A stretch of DNA of 64,000 nucleotides from Halomonas korlensis (GCF_900116705.1 NZ_FPBP01000008.1:124001-188000), one strand, 5' to 3'. Counted from the stretch's first letter, positions 34,433 through 44,329 are shown. Notes: generated from the letters alone by a model not told the origin. Program-made: numbers and translations.

Positions 34433-37400
34433 ATGCCCCTCGCGTCGTCGTCTGCCCTTCCCCCCGGCTTCATGGTGGTCCACGGCAATCGCCTGGAAGA
34501 CCTGCGCGGCCTGGCCGTCGAGTGGATGAAGCGCCATCCGCTCTCGCCGCTGGAGAACGAGGTCATCCTGGTGCAGAGCAACGGCATCAGCCAGTGGATG
34601 AAGCTGGCGCTGGCGGCCGATGAGCGCGACGATGGCACCGGCGGTTCGGGCATCGCCGCGGCACTCAACATCACCCTGCCGGCGCGCTTCCTGTGGCAGG
34701 CCTACCGCGCGGTGCTGACCCACGTCGAGAACGACCCCAATGCTGTGCCGGCCACCTCGCCGTTCGACAAGTCGCGGCTGCTGTGGCGCCTGCTGCGCCT
34801 GCTGCCGGAGCTGATAGGGCATGATGAATTCGCCCCGCTGCGCCAGTTTCTCGACGGCGACGGCGACCTGCGCAAGCACCACCAGCTCGCCGAGCGCCTG
34901 GCCGACCTGTTCGACCAGTACCAGGTCTACCGCGCCGACTGGCTCGACGCCTGGGGCCGTGGCGAGGACGTACTGATCGGCGCTCGCGGCGAGTCCCGCC
35001 CGATCGACGACGCCCAGCGCTGGCAGCCGGCCCTTTGGCGTGCCCTGATTGAGGACGTCGGCGACGACGGCGTCGATTCCAGCCGCGCCATGGTCCACCG
35101 GCGCTTTCTCGCCGCCGCCAACGCCCTGACGCCCGACGAATGTCCGCCCGGCCTGCCGCGCCGGGTGATGGTGTTCGGCATCTCGTCGCTGCCCCAGCAA
35201 ACCCTCGAGGCGCTGGCCGCTATCGCCCGTTGCAGCCAGGTGGTGCTGTGCGTGCACAACCCCTGCCAGCACTACTGGGCGGACATCATCGAGCACAAGG
35301 ACCTGCTGCGCGCCGAGCGCTACCGGCAATACCGCAAGGCGGGCATGCCGGCACGCCTCGACGTGCTCGGCGATGGCGACGGCGAGGCCGGCCTGCATCT
35401 GCACGCCCAGCCGCTGCTCGCTGCCTGGGGCAAGCAGGGCCGCGACTACCTGCGCCTGCTCGACGAGCACGACGATGCCCAGCAATACGAGGGGCTGTTC
35501 GCCGCCGACTCGCTGCGCATCGACCTGTTCGAGCCATGCGTCGATAGCCACGGCGAGCAGCGTCTGCTCAACCAGTTGCAGGATGACATCCGCGAGCTGC
35601 GCCCGCCCCATGAGACCCGCGAGACCTGGCCGGCGGTGGATACCCGCCACGACGACTCGATCGTCTTCCATATCGCCCACGGCCCGCAGCGCGAGGTCGA
35701 GATCCTCCACGACCAGCTGCTCGCCGCCTTCAGCGCCGATCCCGGACTGCGCCCGCGCGACATTATCGTGATGGTGCCGGACATCGACCAGTACGCGCCG
35801 CATATCCTCGCCGTTTTCGGCCAGTATGCGAGGAACCAGCACGCGCGCGACGACCCACGCTTCATTCCCTACACCCTCTCCGACCAGGGCCGCCGACACC
35901 GCCTGCCGCTGCTGATCGCACTCGAGAAACTGCTGCGCCTGCCGGAACTGCGCCTGTCGGTGAGCGAGCTGCTCGACTTGATCGATGTGCCGGCGCTGCG
36001 TGAGCGCTTCGGCATCGACGCGGACGACCTGCCGACCCTGCGTCGCTGGATCGAGGGCGCCGGCATCCGCTGGGGCCTGCATGCCCGCCAACGCGCGAGC
36101 CTCGACCTACCCGAGGACATGGAGCAGAACACCTGGGCCTTCGGCCTGCGCCGGCTGCTGCTCGGCTATACCGTGGGCGAGGCCGCCGCCGGCCCCTGGC
36201 AGACCATCGAGCCGTTCGACGACATCGGTGGCCTGGAAGCGCAGCTCGCCGGGCCGCTCGCTAGCCTGCTCGAGACCCTCGAGCGCCAGTGGCACGCGCT
36301 GCGCGAGCCCACCGACGTCAACGGCTGGGTGCAGCGCCTGCGCCAACTGCTCGAGGAGAGCTTCAGCGGCGATGACGCCCACGACAGCCTGATGCTGGCG
36401 CAGCTCGAACAGGCCCTGCAGGACTGGCAGGAGAGCGCCGAGGAAGCCGAATTGACCCGCGAGCTTCCGCTATCGGTGGTGCGCGAGCACTGGCTTGCGC
36501 AGATCGACGAGGCGAGCCTGTCGCAGCGCTTCATGGCCGGCGCGGTCAACTTCGCCACGCTGATGCCGATGCGCGCGATCCCCTTCAAGCGCGTCTGCCT
36601 GCTGGGCATGAACGACGGCGACTACCCGCGCAGCCATCCACCGATGGATTTCGACCTGATGAACGGCGGCTACCGCCCCGGCGACCGCTCGCGGCGTGAG
36701 GACGACCGCTACCTGTTTCTCGAAGCGCTGCTCTCGGCCCGCGACCAGTTCTACGTCAGTTGGGTCGGCCGCAGCATCGTCGACAACACGGAAAAGCCGC
36801 CCTCGGTGCTGGTCGGCCAGCTGCGCGACCACCTCACGGCCGGCTGGCAGGCGCAGGACGACAGCGCCCTGCTCGACGCCTTGACCACCGTGCATCCGCT
36901 GCAGCCGTTCAGCCGCGCCTACTTTCCCGACGTCCGTCATCAGGCCGCGCGCCGCATCGCCGACAAGCGGCTGTTCACCTATGCCCACGAGTGGCACGAG
37001 GCGCATGGCGAATCGGCTCCTGTGGCCGCGACCGGCGACCTCGGCGAGTTCACGCAAGAAAACCCGCTCACACTGATCCAACTCGGTAACTTTCTGCGTG
37101 ACCCCGCCAAGGCCTTTTTCACGACCCGGCTCAAGGTGTTCCTCGACCGGGAAGACGTCACCAGCCTGGATCAGGAACCCTTCGCCCTCGACGGCCTGGG
37201 CAACTGGCAGCTGCAGGACCTGCTGATCCAGGCGCAGCGCCGCGCCATCGATGACGGCGAGCCCCGCGAGCCGGCCATGCTCGCCACGCTGGACCGCCTG
37301 GAGGGACAGGGCGTGCTGGCGATGGGCGCGTTCGGCAGCCGCATGCGCGAGCAGCTCATCGAGCCGATGGATGCGCTCTTCGAGGCCTACGAAGCAGCGC

Positions 37401-38032
37401 TTCAGGACTGGCCGCAGGCTATCGACGAGCCGGAGCCGGTCCGCCTGGACCTGGCGCCGAATTTACTCATCGAGGACTGGCTGGACGAGCTGCGCCGGGA
37501 CGCCGACGGCAACCGCTGCCGGCTGTTGCTTTCGACCAGCAGTCTGATCAAGAAAGGCAAGTATCACTGGCACCACCTGCTGCGGCCTTGGGTCACGCAC
37601 CTGGCCGGGCATCTAGAGGGCGAGCGCATGACCACCCGGCTGCTTTCCAAGGCCGGCCACGTCACGCTGCCTTCGCTTGACCCCGAACAGGCCCGCGCCC
37701 ACCTGCACACGCTCACCGCCGCCTGGCAGGCCGGCATGGGCGCCCCGCTGCCGCTGGCCATCGGCAGCGCCTTTGTCTGGCTGAGCAAGCGCGGGCCCAA
37801 CGACACCCCGGCCGACATCACCCCCGACCACGACGCCTGGCAGGCCGCGCGCAAGCACTACGAGGGCGACGACTTCACCCCCGGCGAGGTCAGCCGCAAC
37901 CCCTACCTGGCCCACCGCTGGCCGAGCTTCCGCGACCTGGTCGAGGCCAACCGCCACCAGCCCGACAGCTTCGCCGAGCTGGCCGAACGGCTGCTTGCCC
38001 CGGTGCATCTGGCAGTTAAGGGGAAAGAGTGA
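34433..38032 (+). CDS. recC: Exodeoxyribonuclease V subunit gamma (RecC)
   Basis: 1199 residues, close to the usual 1100-1150. The N-terminus GFMVVHGNRLEDLRGLAVEW and VILVQSNGISQWMKLAL is typical of RecC, which has a helicase-like fold without working ATPase motifs. In the RecBCD complex it recognises Chi and guides the unwound strands. Also visible is FKRVCLLGMNDGDYPRS near the middle. It is followed tail-to-tail by crtE after only 9 bases, with no terminator. Its partners recB and recD lie 6.5 kb away, beyond a carotenoid cluster. Confidence 0.95.
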   Translation: MPLASSSALPPGFMVVHGNRLEDLRGLAVEWMKRHPLSPLENEVILVQSNGISQWMKLALAADERDDGTGGSGIAAALNITLPARFLWQAYRAVLTHVENDPNAVPATSPFDKSRLLWRLLRLLPELIGHDEFAPLRQFLDGDGDLRKHHQLAERLADLFDQYQVYRADWLDAWGRGEDVLIGARGESRPIDDAQRWQPALWRALIEDVGDDGVDSSRAMVHRRFLAAANALTPDECPPGLPRRVMVFGISSLPQQTLEALAAIARCSQVVLCVHNPCQHYWADIIEHKDLLRAERYRQYRKAGMPARLDVLGDGDGEAGLHLHAQPLLAAWGKQGRDYLRLLDEHDDAQQYEGLFAADSLRIDLFEPCVDSHGEQRLLNQLQDDIRELRPPHETRETWPAVDTRHDDSIVFHIAHGPQREVEILHDQLLAAFSADPGLRPRDIIVMVPDIDQYAPHILAVFGQYARNQHARDDPRFIPYTLSDQGRRHRLPLLIALEKLLRLPELRLSVSELLDLIDVPALRERFGIDADDLPTLRRWIEGAGIRWGLHARQRASLDLPEDMEQNTWAFGLRRLLLGYTVGEAAAGPWQTIEPFDDIGGLEAQLAGPLASLLETLERQWHALREPTDVNGWVQRLRQLLEESFSGDDAHDSLMLAQLEQALQDWQESAEEAELTRELPLSVVREHWLAQIDEASLSQRFMAGAVNFATLMPMRAIPFKRVCLLGMNDGDYPRSHPPMDFDLMNGGYRPGDRSRREDDRYLFLEALLSARDQFYVSWVGRSIVDNTEKPPSVLVGQLRDHLTAGWQAQDDSALLDALTTVHPLQPFSRAYFPDVRHQAARRIADKRLFTYAHEWHEAHGESAPVAATGDLGEFTQENPLTLIQLGNFLRDPAKAFFTTRLKVFLDREDVTSLDQEPFALDGLGNWQLQDLLIQAQRRAIDDGEPREPAMLATLDRLEGQGVLAMGAFGSRMREQLIEPMDALFEAYEAALQDWPQAIDEPEPVRLDLAPNLLIEDWLDELRRDADGNRCRLLLSTSSLIKKGKYHWHHLLRPWVTHLAGHLEGERMTTRLLSKAGHVTLPSLDPEQARAHLHTLTAAWQAGMGAPLPLAIGSAFVWLSKRGPNDTPADITPDHDAWQAARKHYEGDDFTPGEVSRNPYLAHRWPSFRDLVEANRHQPDSFAELAERLLAPVHLAVKGKE

Positions 38033-38041
38033 AGGGGCAGC

Positions 38042-38965
38042 TCAGAGGTTTCGGGCAAGCTGGGTAAACAGCACATGAACATAGCGACGAATCGACTGGT
38101 CGGGCCCGAATATCTGCGCCAGGTGCCCTTCGGCCTCCTCAAGGTGCACGCCAAGGCGGCATCGCACCGCCTCCGTCCCGAGCAGAGCGACAAGCGTCGT
38201 CCTGCCACGATCCTGTCCGGCATCCTTGCCATACCCACCGTGATCGTCAGTAAGGTCGTCGTGGAGCTGAAAGGCTTGACCCAGTGCCTGGGCGAAGCGG
38301 CTCAGCGAAGCGGTGGCAAAAGCGCCCGCTTCACTGGCAATGGCAGCCATGGCCATCGCTGCCTCGAACAGCGCGCCCGTCTTCAACTCATTGGTAGTCA
38401 ACGCGGCATGCGCCGAACACAAGTGGGCGTTATCGTGCAGGTCGCGATATTGCCCCTTGACCAACCCTTGCATGCCTGAAGCCTCCGCCAGCCTGGCAAT
38501 AAGCTGCACGCGAGCCTCAGCCGGTACTCCCGGGATCGATGCCACCAGTCGAAAGGCGTCAGTCAATAGCGCCACGGCGGCGAGCATCGCCACATCTTCA
38601 CCGAACTGGCGGTGAATCGTCGGCTGGCCTCGGCGCAACAGAGCATCGTCCATGCAGGGTAGGTCGTCGAGGATCAGCGAGGCGCCGTGCACCATCTCCA
38701 CCGCGCACCCCAGGTCGAGCAGTGCCGGTGAGTTATTCCCCAGCCCCCGTCCGGCAAGCACCAGCAGCGTGGGCCTGATACGTTTGCCGCCCGAGAGCAG
38801 GCTTGTCCGCATTGCCAGCCCGACTCGATCCTGCTCGCTGTCTGCTGGCGGAAGCAGTGCCGCCAGCCGTGTGCCGATAAGCTCGCGAATCTCGATATAT
38901 TCGCCTGGGTCGTGAACGACGCCTTCGATACGTGGCAGGGGAAAGTCCATGTATGTTGTACTCAT
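38042..38965 (-). CDS. crtE: Geranylgeranyl diphosphate synthase
   Basis: 307 residues. The first aspartate-rich motif is LILDDLPCMDDALLRRG and the second is LHDDLTDDHGG; between them are GKRIRPTLLVLAG and TNELKTGALFEAAM. It lengthens FPP with IPP to GGPP, the feedstock for phytoene. The residues before the first Asp motif and its DDxxxxD spacing are of the bacterial GGPPS type. It is divergent from crtX-Y-I-B across a 156-base promoter region and converges on recC. Confidence 0.92.
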   Translation of the reverse strand: MSTTYMDFPLPRIEGVVHDPGEYIEIRELIGTRLAALLPPADSEQDRVGLAMRTSLLSGGKRIRPTLLVLAGRGLGNNSPALLDLGCAVEMVHGASLILDDLPCMDDALLRRGQPTIHRQFGEDVAMLAAVALLTDAFRLVASIPGVPAEARVQLIARLAEASGMQGLVKGQYRDLHDNAHLCSAHAALTTNELKTGALFEAAMAMAAIASEAGAFATASLSRFAQALGQAFQLHDDLTDDHGGYGKDAGQDRGRTTLVALLGTEAVRCRLGVHLEEAEGHLAQIFGPDQSIRRYVHVLFTQLARNL

Positions 38966-39015
38966 TCATCTGCCAGGCAATGCCCGGCATAGGTGCCGTA
39001 CTAACAAATCACACG

Positions 39016-39053
39016 TTGACGCGCCATTCCATTGGGCTAGATTCTTGTACAAG
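39016..39053 (+). promoter_or_regulatory. Promoter and palindrome ahead of crtX
   Basis: TTGACG (39016) and TAGATT (39038) are 16 bases apart and read towards crtX-Y-I-B. A perfect palindrome, CTTGTACAAG (39044-39053), lies just after the -10 box, where a repressor would block both divergent directions. The assignment is by pattern only. Confidence 0.5.
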
Positions 39054-39121
39054 GGTTACGCGGCATCTTGCCTCCCCTGAAACATAGCAGCTGGTCGTAA
39101 TTTTCCCAGGACATACCTGAC

Positions 39122-40381
39122 ATGCCGCGCCATATTGGCATCATCGCGCCGCCCTTACCCAGCCATTTCCGTGCCCTGCAGACACTGGCGGAAGCACTGG
39201 TTGCCCGCGGCCACCGGACCACCTTCATCCATCAACGAGATGCTGCCCGCTGGCTCGACACCGACAGCATTGGCTTCCATGCAGTGGGTCACGATAGCCA
39301 TCCGCCAGGCTCCCTGGCACGTACGCTGCGATTGGCGGCTCAGCCCGGTGGACCACTGGGGCTCCGCCGTCTGATTGCCGACATGAGCTTCACCACCGAC
39401 ATGCTGTGCCGAGAGCTGCCTCGCGCGCTTGACGCGCTCCACATCGACGCCCTGCTGTGTGACCAGATGGAAGCCGCCGGCGGTCTGGTGGCCGAAGCGA
39501 GCGGGCGGCCCTTCGTTTCGGTAGCGTGCGCCCTGCCAGTCAATCGCGAACCCGGCCTGCCGCTGCCGGTCATGCCCTTCGCTTATGGCCGAAGCCAACA
39601 TTTCTTGCAGCGCTATGCCGCCAGTGAAGGAATCTACGACTTCTTGATGGCAAGGCATCGGCGGACCGTAGCCCACCATGCCAGGGCGTTCGGCCTCGCC
39701 CCGCGTGAAGGCCTGCACGGGTGTCTCTCCCCTCATGCACAGATCAGCCAGACGGTGCCGGGCTTCGAACTGCCCCGCCAGCACCTGCCCGCGCATTTTT
39801 ATCACGTCGGTCCGCTGCGCCCGGCTCGGCAGGAAGCATGGCAGCCGACGCCCTCGCTGGCATACGACAAGCCCGTGGTGTTCGCCTCGCTGGGGACGCT
39901 ACAAGGCCACCGCTTCGGGCTGTTCCGTCGCATCGCCCGGGCCTGCCGACGTCTCGACGCACAGCTGCTGCTGGCACATTGCGGTGGGCTTGATCACCGA
40001 CAGGAAGAGATCCTGCTGAACGAGGGGGCAAGCCAGGTGGCCGACGCCTTCCCTCAGGCCGCCGTGGTATCGCGCGCCGATGTCGTGATAACTCATGGTG
40101 GGCTCAATACGGTGATGGACGCCCTGGTCGCCCGCACCCCCTTGCTCGTACTGCCCATCGCTTTCGACCAACCCGGTGTGGCCGTGCGAGTCCAGCATGC
40201 AGGCGTGGGGCTGCGCGCCTCGCCGCGCCTCGACGGCCATCGTACGTTGAGCGCAATACTGGAAAGGTTACTCACGGATACCACCTTCGCCGCCCCCTTG
40301 GCGCGCCTTGGTGAAGAGATCAAAGCGGCCGGCGGCGTCTCGCGGGCAGCAGATATCAGTTTGGAGGCTTTCAAGGAATGA
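39122..40381 (+). CDS. crtX: Zeaxanthin glucosyltransferase
   Basis: 419 residues, GT1 fold. The N-terminus MPRHIGIIAPPLPSHFRALQ is typical of CrtX; the donor-binding segment is VVITHGGLNTVMDALVARTP followed by LLVLPIAFDQPGVA. It moves glucose from UDP-glucose onto the hydroxyls of zeaxanthin-type carotenoids at the membrane. First gene of the rightward operon; crtY starts 4 bases after its stop. Given the second crt island it may also act on ketolated xanthophylls such as astaxanthin; that is inference. Confidence 0.9.
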   Translation: MPRHIGIIAPPLPSHFRALQTLAEALVARGHRTTFIHQRDAARWLDTDSIGFHAVGHDSHPPGSLARTLRLAAQPGGPLGLRRLIADMSFTTDMLCRELPRALDALHIDALLCDQMEAAGGLVAEASGRPFVSVACALPVNREPGLPLPVMPFAYGRSQHFLQRYAASEGIYDFLMARHRRTVAHHARAFGLAPREGLHGCLSPHAQISQTVPGFELPRQHLPAHFYHVGPLRPARQEAWQPTPSLAYDKPVVFASLGTLQGHRFGLFRRIARACRRLDAQLLLAHCGGLDHRQEEILLNEGASQVADAFPQAAVVSRADVVITHGGLNTVMDALVARTPLLVLPIAFDQPGVAVRVQHAGVGLRASPRLDGHRTLSAILERLLTDTTFAAPLARLGEEIKAAGGVSRAADISLEAFKE

Positions 40382-40385
40382 AGGA

Positions 40386-41573
40386 ATGAATGCAGACCAT
40401 GATCTGATCCTGGTCGGGGGCGGCCTTGCCAACGGCTTGATCGCCCTGCTGCTCAAGAAGGCACGCCCCGAACTCGATGTGCTCATGCTGGAACAAGCGG
40501 ACTCGCCCGGTGGCAACCATACCTGGTCATTTCACGACAGTGACCTCACGACCGCTCAATGGGCCTGGGTCGCGCCGTTGGTAGGCTGTCGCTGGGCATA
40601 TCACGAGGTGCATTTCCCTCAGCGGCGGCGCACCTTGGCAAGCGGCTATGCCAGTATTTTCTCGGAGGATTTCGCCACGCTGCTGCGTGCCACGCTCGGC
40701 GATGCACTTCGGGTCAAGACCCGCGTGACCAAGCTCGGCCCGCGTCAGGTATGTCTGAGCGACGGTCAAATCCTGTACGCCGGTGCGGTCATCGACGGTC
40801 GTGGCGTGGCATCAAGCCCCCATCTGGCGCTGGGCTATCAGGCCTTTCTCGGTCAGGTGCTCAAGCTTACACGCCCTCACGGACTCGGCGGCCCTATCCT
40901 GATGGACGCCACGGTCCCTCAAGGCGACGGCTACCGCTTCGTCTATGTGCTGCCCTTCTCTCCCGACACCCTGCTGATTGAAGACACGCACTATATCGAT
41001 AAACACCATGTCGGCAACGGCGAACTCGACGCGGGCTGCCTGAGACACAATATCGCCGCCTATGCCCGTGCCAACGATTGGTCTGTCGAGGCAGTGATAC
41101 GCGAAGAGCACGGCGTGCTGCCGATCACCCTGGCCGGCGACATTGAGGCCTTCTGGCGCGAGGCGCAGCATCAGCCGCGCAGCGGCCTGCGCGCCGGGCT
41201 GTTCCACCCCACCACCGGTTACTCATTGCCCCACGCCGTGCGGCTGGCCGAGCTCATCGCTTGCCGCGATGACCTGAGCGCTTCGGCCCTGTTCGATGTC
41301 ATTCAACGAGTGGCAATAAAGGAGTGGCGTCGCCAGGGCTATTTTCGCCTGCTAAACCGCATGCTGTTCCTGGCCGGCCCCCCTGAGCAGCGCTGGCAAG
41401 TCATGCAACGCTTCTACGGCCTGCCAGAGCCGCTTATCCAGCGCTTCTATGCAGGACAGCTCACCGCTCTGGACAAGCTTCGTATCGTCACCGGCAAACC
41501 CCCGGTGCCCATGGGCGAGGCGCTGCATGCCGCACGACTCGGCTCCCCCCACCAGATCAGGACACCGCGATGA
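40386..41573 (+). CDS. crtY: Lycopene beta-cyclase
   Basis: 395 residues from ATG at 40386. The flavin-binding start is HDLILVGGGLANGLIALLL. Other CrtY blocks are SPGGNHTWSFHDSDL, YRFVYVLPFSPDTLLIEDTH and GLRAGLFHPTTGYSLPHAVR. It closes both ends of lycopene into beta-rings with reduced FAD, yielding beta-carotene. The crtI start overlaps its stop by 4 bases. Confidence 0.93.
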   Translation: MNADHDLILVGGGLANGLIALLLKKARPELDVLMLEQADSPGGNHTWSFHDSDLTTAQWAWVAPLVGCRWAYHEVHFPQRRRTLASGYASIFSEDFATLLRATLGDALRVKTRVTKLGPRQVCLSDGQILYAGAVIDGRGVASSPHLALGYQAFLGQVLKLTRPHGLGGPILMDATVPQGDGYRFVYVLPFSPDTLLIEDTHYIDKHHVGNGELDAGCLRHNIAAYARANDWSVEAVIREEHGVLPITLAGDIEAFWREAQHQPRSGLRAGLFHPTTGYSLPHAVRLAELIACRDDLSASALFDVIQRVAIKEWRRQGYFRLLNRMLFLAGPPEQRWQVMQRFYGLPEPLIQRFYAGQLTALDKLRIVTGKPPVPMGEALHAARLGSPHQIRTPR

Positions 41574-43057
41574 GAGAACCCCAACGTGCCGTGGTAATCG
41601 GCGCCGGCTTCGGTGGCCTGGCATTGGCCATCCGCCTGCAAGCGGGCGGCATGCAGACCACCCTGCTCGAAAAGCGCGACAAGCCCGGCGGGCGCGCCTA
41701 CGTCTACGAGGACAAGGGCTTCATCTTCGATGCCGGCCCCACGGTGATCACCGACCCCACGGCACTCGAGGAGCTGTTCACTCTGGCTGGCCGCCGCATG
41801 GCTGACTACGTCGAGCTGCTGCCGGTCGCGCCCTTCTATCGTCTGTGCTGGGAAAATGCCCCCGCCTTCGATTATGGCAACGACCAGGCCGAACTCGAGC
41901 GGCAGATTGCCCAGCGCCATCCCGCCGATGTGGAGGGCTACCGCCGCTTCTTGGTCTATTCCCGCGCAGTCTTCGAGGAGGGCTATCTCAAGCTCGGGGC
42001 GGTGCCCTTCCTGAACTTTCGCGACATGGCCCGCGCCGGACCGCAGCTGGCCCGGCTGCAGGCATGGCGCAGCGTCTACAGCAAGGTGGCGAGCTTCATC
42101 GAGGACGAGCACCTGCGCCAGGTGCTCTCGTTCCATTCGCTGCTGGTGGGCGGCAACCCCTTCGCCACCTCGTCGATCTACACCCTGATCCATGCCCTGG
42201 AGCGGGAGTGGGGCGTGTGGTTCCCCCGCGGCGGCACAGGCGCACTGGTGCAGGGGCTGGTGAGGCTGTTCGAGGAGCTTGGCGGCAAGCTCGAACTCAA
42301 TGCAGCCGTTGCGAGCATCGACGTCGAGCAGGATCGTGTCACGGCCGTGCAGCTTGACGACGGTAGGCGCTTCGACGCCGACGCCGTGGCTTCCAATGCC
42401 GATGTGATGCACACCTATGGTCAGCTGCTTCGCGACCATCCACGCGGCGCCCGCGAAGCCAAACGGCTTGGCAGCAAGCGCTTCAGCATGTCGCTGTTCG
42501 TGATCTACTTCGGCCTCGACGTGCCGCCACCAGCAGGGCTTGCGCACCATACCGTCTGCTTCGGCCCGCGCTATCGGGAGCTGATCGACGAGATTTTCAA
42601 GGCCGAAACGCTGGCCGACGACTTCTCGCTCTACCTGCATGCTCCCTGCGTCACCGACCCCTCGCTCGCCCCGCCCGGCGCTAGCGCCCACTATGTGCTC
42701 GCGCCGGTGCCGCACTTGGGCAACGCGCCCATCGACTGGCAGCGCGAGGGGCCGCGCTATCGCGACCGTATCCTCGCCTATCTGGAAGCGCACTACATTC
42801 CCGGGCTGCGTGAGCATCTGGTGACCTGTCGCCACTTCACGCCCGAGGGCTTTCGCGACGAGCTCAACGCCCACCTCGGCTCGGCCTTCTCGCTGGAACC
42901 GATCCTCACCCAGAGCGCCTGGTTCCGCCCGCATAATCGCGATGCCCGAATCCCTAATCTCTACCTGGTAGGCGCCGGTACCCACCCCGGCGCGGGTGTG
43001 CCGGGCGTGATCGGTTCGGCCAAGGCCACGGCCGGCCTGATGCTGGAGCAGCCATGA
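41570..43057 (+). CDS. crtI: Phytoene desaturase
   Basis: 495 residues. The FAD motif is AVVIGAGFGGLALAIRL, followed by GGRAYVYEDKGFIFDAGPT. The C-terminal carotenoid-desaturase signature is LYLVGAGTHPGAGVPGVIGS. It introduces four double bonds into phytoene to give lycopene. ATGA overlaps at both ends bind it to crtY and crtB, so X-Y-I-B is one translationally coupled operon. Confidence 0.95.
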   Translation: MREPQRAVVIGAGFGGLALAIRLQAGGMQTTLLEKRDKPGGRAYVYEDKGFIFDAGPTVITDPTALEELFTLAGRRMADYVELLPVAPFYRLCWENAPAFDYGNDQAELERQIAQRHPADVEGYRRFLVYSRAVFEEGYLKLGAVPFLNFRDMARAGPQLARLQAWRSVYSKVASFIEDEHLRQVLSFHSLLVGGNPFATSSIYTLIHALEREWGVWFPRGGTGALVQGLVRLFEELGGKLELNAAVASIDVEQDRVTAVQLDDGRRFDADAVASNADVMHTYGQLLRDHPRGAREAKRLGSKRFSMSLFVIYFGLDVPPPAGLAHHTVCFGPRYRELIDEIFKAETLADDFSLYLHAPCVTDPSLAPPGASAHYVLAPVPHLGNAPIDWQREGPRYRDRILAYLEAHYIPGLREHLVTCRHFTPEGFRDELNAHLGSAFSLEPILTQSAWFRPHNRDARIPNLYLVGAGTHPGAGVPGVIGSAKATAGLMLEQP

Positions 43058-43989
43058 GCGAAGCACTGGTGACCCACGCCAACCAGACCATCGAGGCCGG
43101 CTCCAAGAGCTTCGCTACCGCCGCACGGCTGTTCGACCCTGCCACCCGCCGCAGCGCGGTGATGCTCTACGCCTGGTGCCGCTACTGCGACGACGTGGTG
43201 GATGGGCAGACGCTGGGATTTGCGGACCAGCCAGACGCCGAGAGGCAGAGTCCCGATGGCCGACAGCGCCTGGCCGAGCTGCGCGACCTGACTCGCCGCG
43301 CCTACGCCGGCGAGCCGATGACGCTGCCGGCCTTCGCCGCCTTTCAGGAAGTGGTGCAACGCCACGCCATCGCCGAGCGCTACCCTCAGCAGCACCTGGA
43401 TGGCTTCGCCATGGACGTTCAGGGAGAGCGCTATGAAACTCTCCACGACACCCTGCGCTACTGCTACGGCGTGGCCGGCGTCGTGGGGATCATGATGGCC
43501 CGGATCATGGGAGTGAAGGAGGAGACCACCCTGGATAGGGCCTGCGACCTGGGCCTGGCCTTCCAGCTGACCAATATTGCGCGCGACATCGTCGAGGACG
43601 CCGGCATGAACCGATGCTATCTGCCCACGGAGTGGCTGCACGAAGCGGGTATTCCTGCAGACAAGCTAGTCGCCCCCGAGTATCGTCCGGCCCTGGCGGG
43701 ACTCGCGGCACGCCTGGTCGAAACCGCCGAGCCCTATTACCACTCCGCCCGCGGCGGGCTCGGAGCGCTGCCGCTGCGCTCGGCCTGGGCCATCGCCACG
43801 GCGCACGGCGTCTATCGGGAAATCGGAATCAAAGTGAAGGCACGCGGCCCCCACGCCTGGGAGGAACGGATCTCGACCAGCAAGGCGGACAAGCTACGCC
43901 TACTGACCCGCGGCGCGTGGATGACGCTTAGTTCTCGCGGCGAGACGCCCGCACCGCGCCCGGCATCGCTGTGGCGGCGCCCTCTTTAG
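43054..43989 (+). CDS. crtB: Phytoene synthase
   Basis: 311 residues; Asp-rich motifs MLYAWCRYCDDVVDG and FQLTNIARDIVEDAGMNRCY bind the Mg-diphosphates. It joins two GGPP into phytoene. This copy is complete, unlike the fragment at 51556-51894. Its stop lies next to the end of the crtZ stub, the tail-to-tail order also seen in Pantoea. Confidence 0.95.
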   Translation: MSEALVTHANQTIEAGSKSFATAARLFDPATRRSAVMLYAWCRYCDDVVDGQTLGFADQPDAERQSPDGRQRLAELRDLTRRAYAGEPMTLPAFAAFQEVVQRHAIAERYPQQHLDGFAMDVQGERYETLHDTLRYCYGVAGVVGIMMARIMGVKEETTLDRACDLGLAFQLTNIARDIVEDAGMNRCYLPTEWLHEAGIPADKLVAPEYRPALAGLAARLVETAEPYYHSARGGLGALPLRSAWAIATAHGVYREIGIKVKARGPHAWEERISTSKADKLRLLTRGAWMTLSSRGETPAPRPASLWRRPL

Positions 43990-44020
43990 CCAATGGCCCG
44001 CCGTGCCGCTTGCGTAGCTG

Positions 44021-44239
44021 TCACTTGAGCTTGGCGACAGGCGGCGCAAACAGGAAACCGAACGACACGCAGCCATCGCGGCCATGCACGGCGTGATGCA
44101 TCAGGTGCGCCTGGTAGAGTCGCTTGAGATAACCACGGCGCGGCACATAGCGAAACGGCCAGCGCTGATGCACCAAGGCGTCGTGGGCGACAAAATAGAG
44201 AAAACCGTAAGCGGTCATGCCTGCCCCGATCCACTGCAA
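44021..44239 (-). pseudogene. crtZ: CrtZ C-terminal stub (beta-carotene hydroxylase remnant)
   Basis: 72 residues: LQWIGAGMTAYGFLYFVAHD, YLKRLYQAHLMHHAVHGRDG and CVSFGFLFAPPVAKL match the second half of Pantoea-type CrtZ, including the last two histidine motifs. The first half, with HKYxMHGxxWxxHxxHH, is gone. An in-frame TAA (44243-44245) and unrelated sequence take its place. With half the di-iron ligands missing it cannot be active. A complete crtZ lies at 52655-53161. Confidence 0.85.
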
Positions 44240-44242
44240 CGG

Positions 44243-44329
44243 TTACCGACCTGCCGTGCCCAGCGCGATCAGCACGATGACCACGGTGAGCAGCGGCAGA
44301 AGCAGAAGCAAGGTGCTCAAAGCTTTCAT
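44243..44329 (-). CDS. Possible 28-residue membrane peptide before the crtZ stub
   Basis: ATG at 44329 has GAGGGTGAG upstream and opens MKALSTLLLLLPLLTVVIV, one hydrophobic helix, ending in TAA directly fused to the crtZ stub. It may be the truncated start of another gene brought in by the deletion that destroyed crtZ, or a real small protein. The rest of 44330-44502 shows no gene. Confidence 0.35.
   Translation of the reverse strand: MKALSTLLLLLPLLTVVIVLIALGTAGR

Noticed and set aside
34418..36091. Long minus-strand frame of 557 codons opposite recC, and similar ones opposite recB, crtI and the TRAP genes
   Set aside because: Antisense frames are common in high-GC DNA; their products have skewed composition and no motifs, while the plus frames carry clear family signatures.
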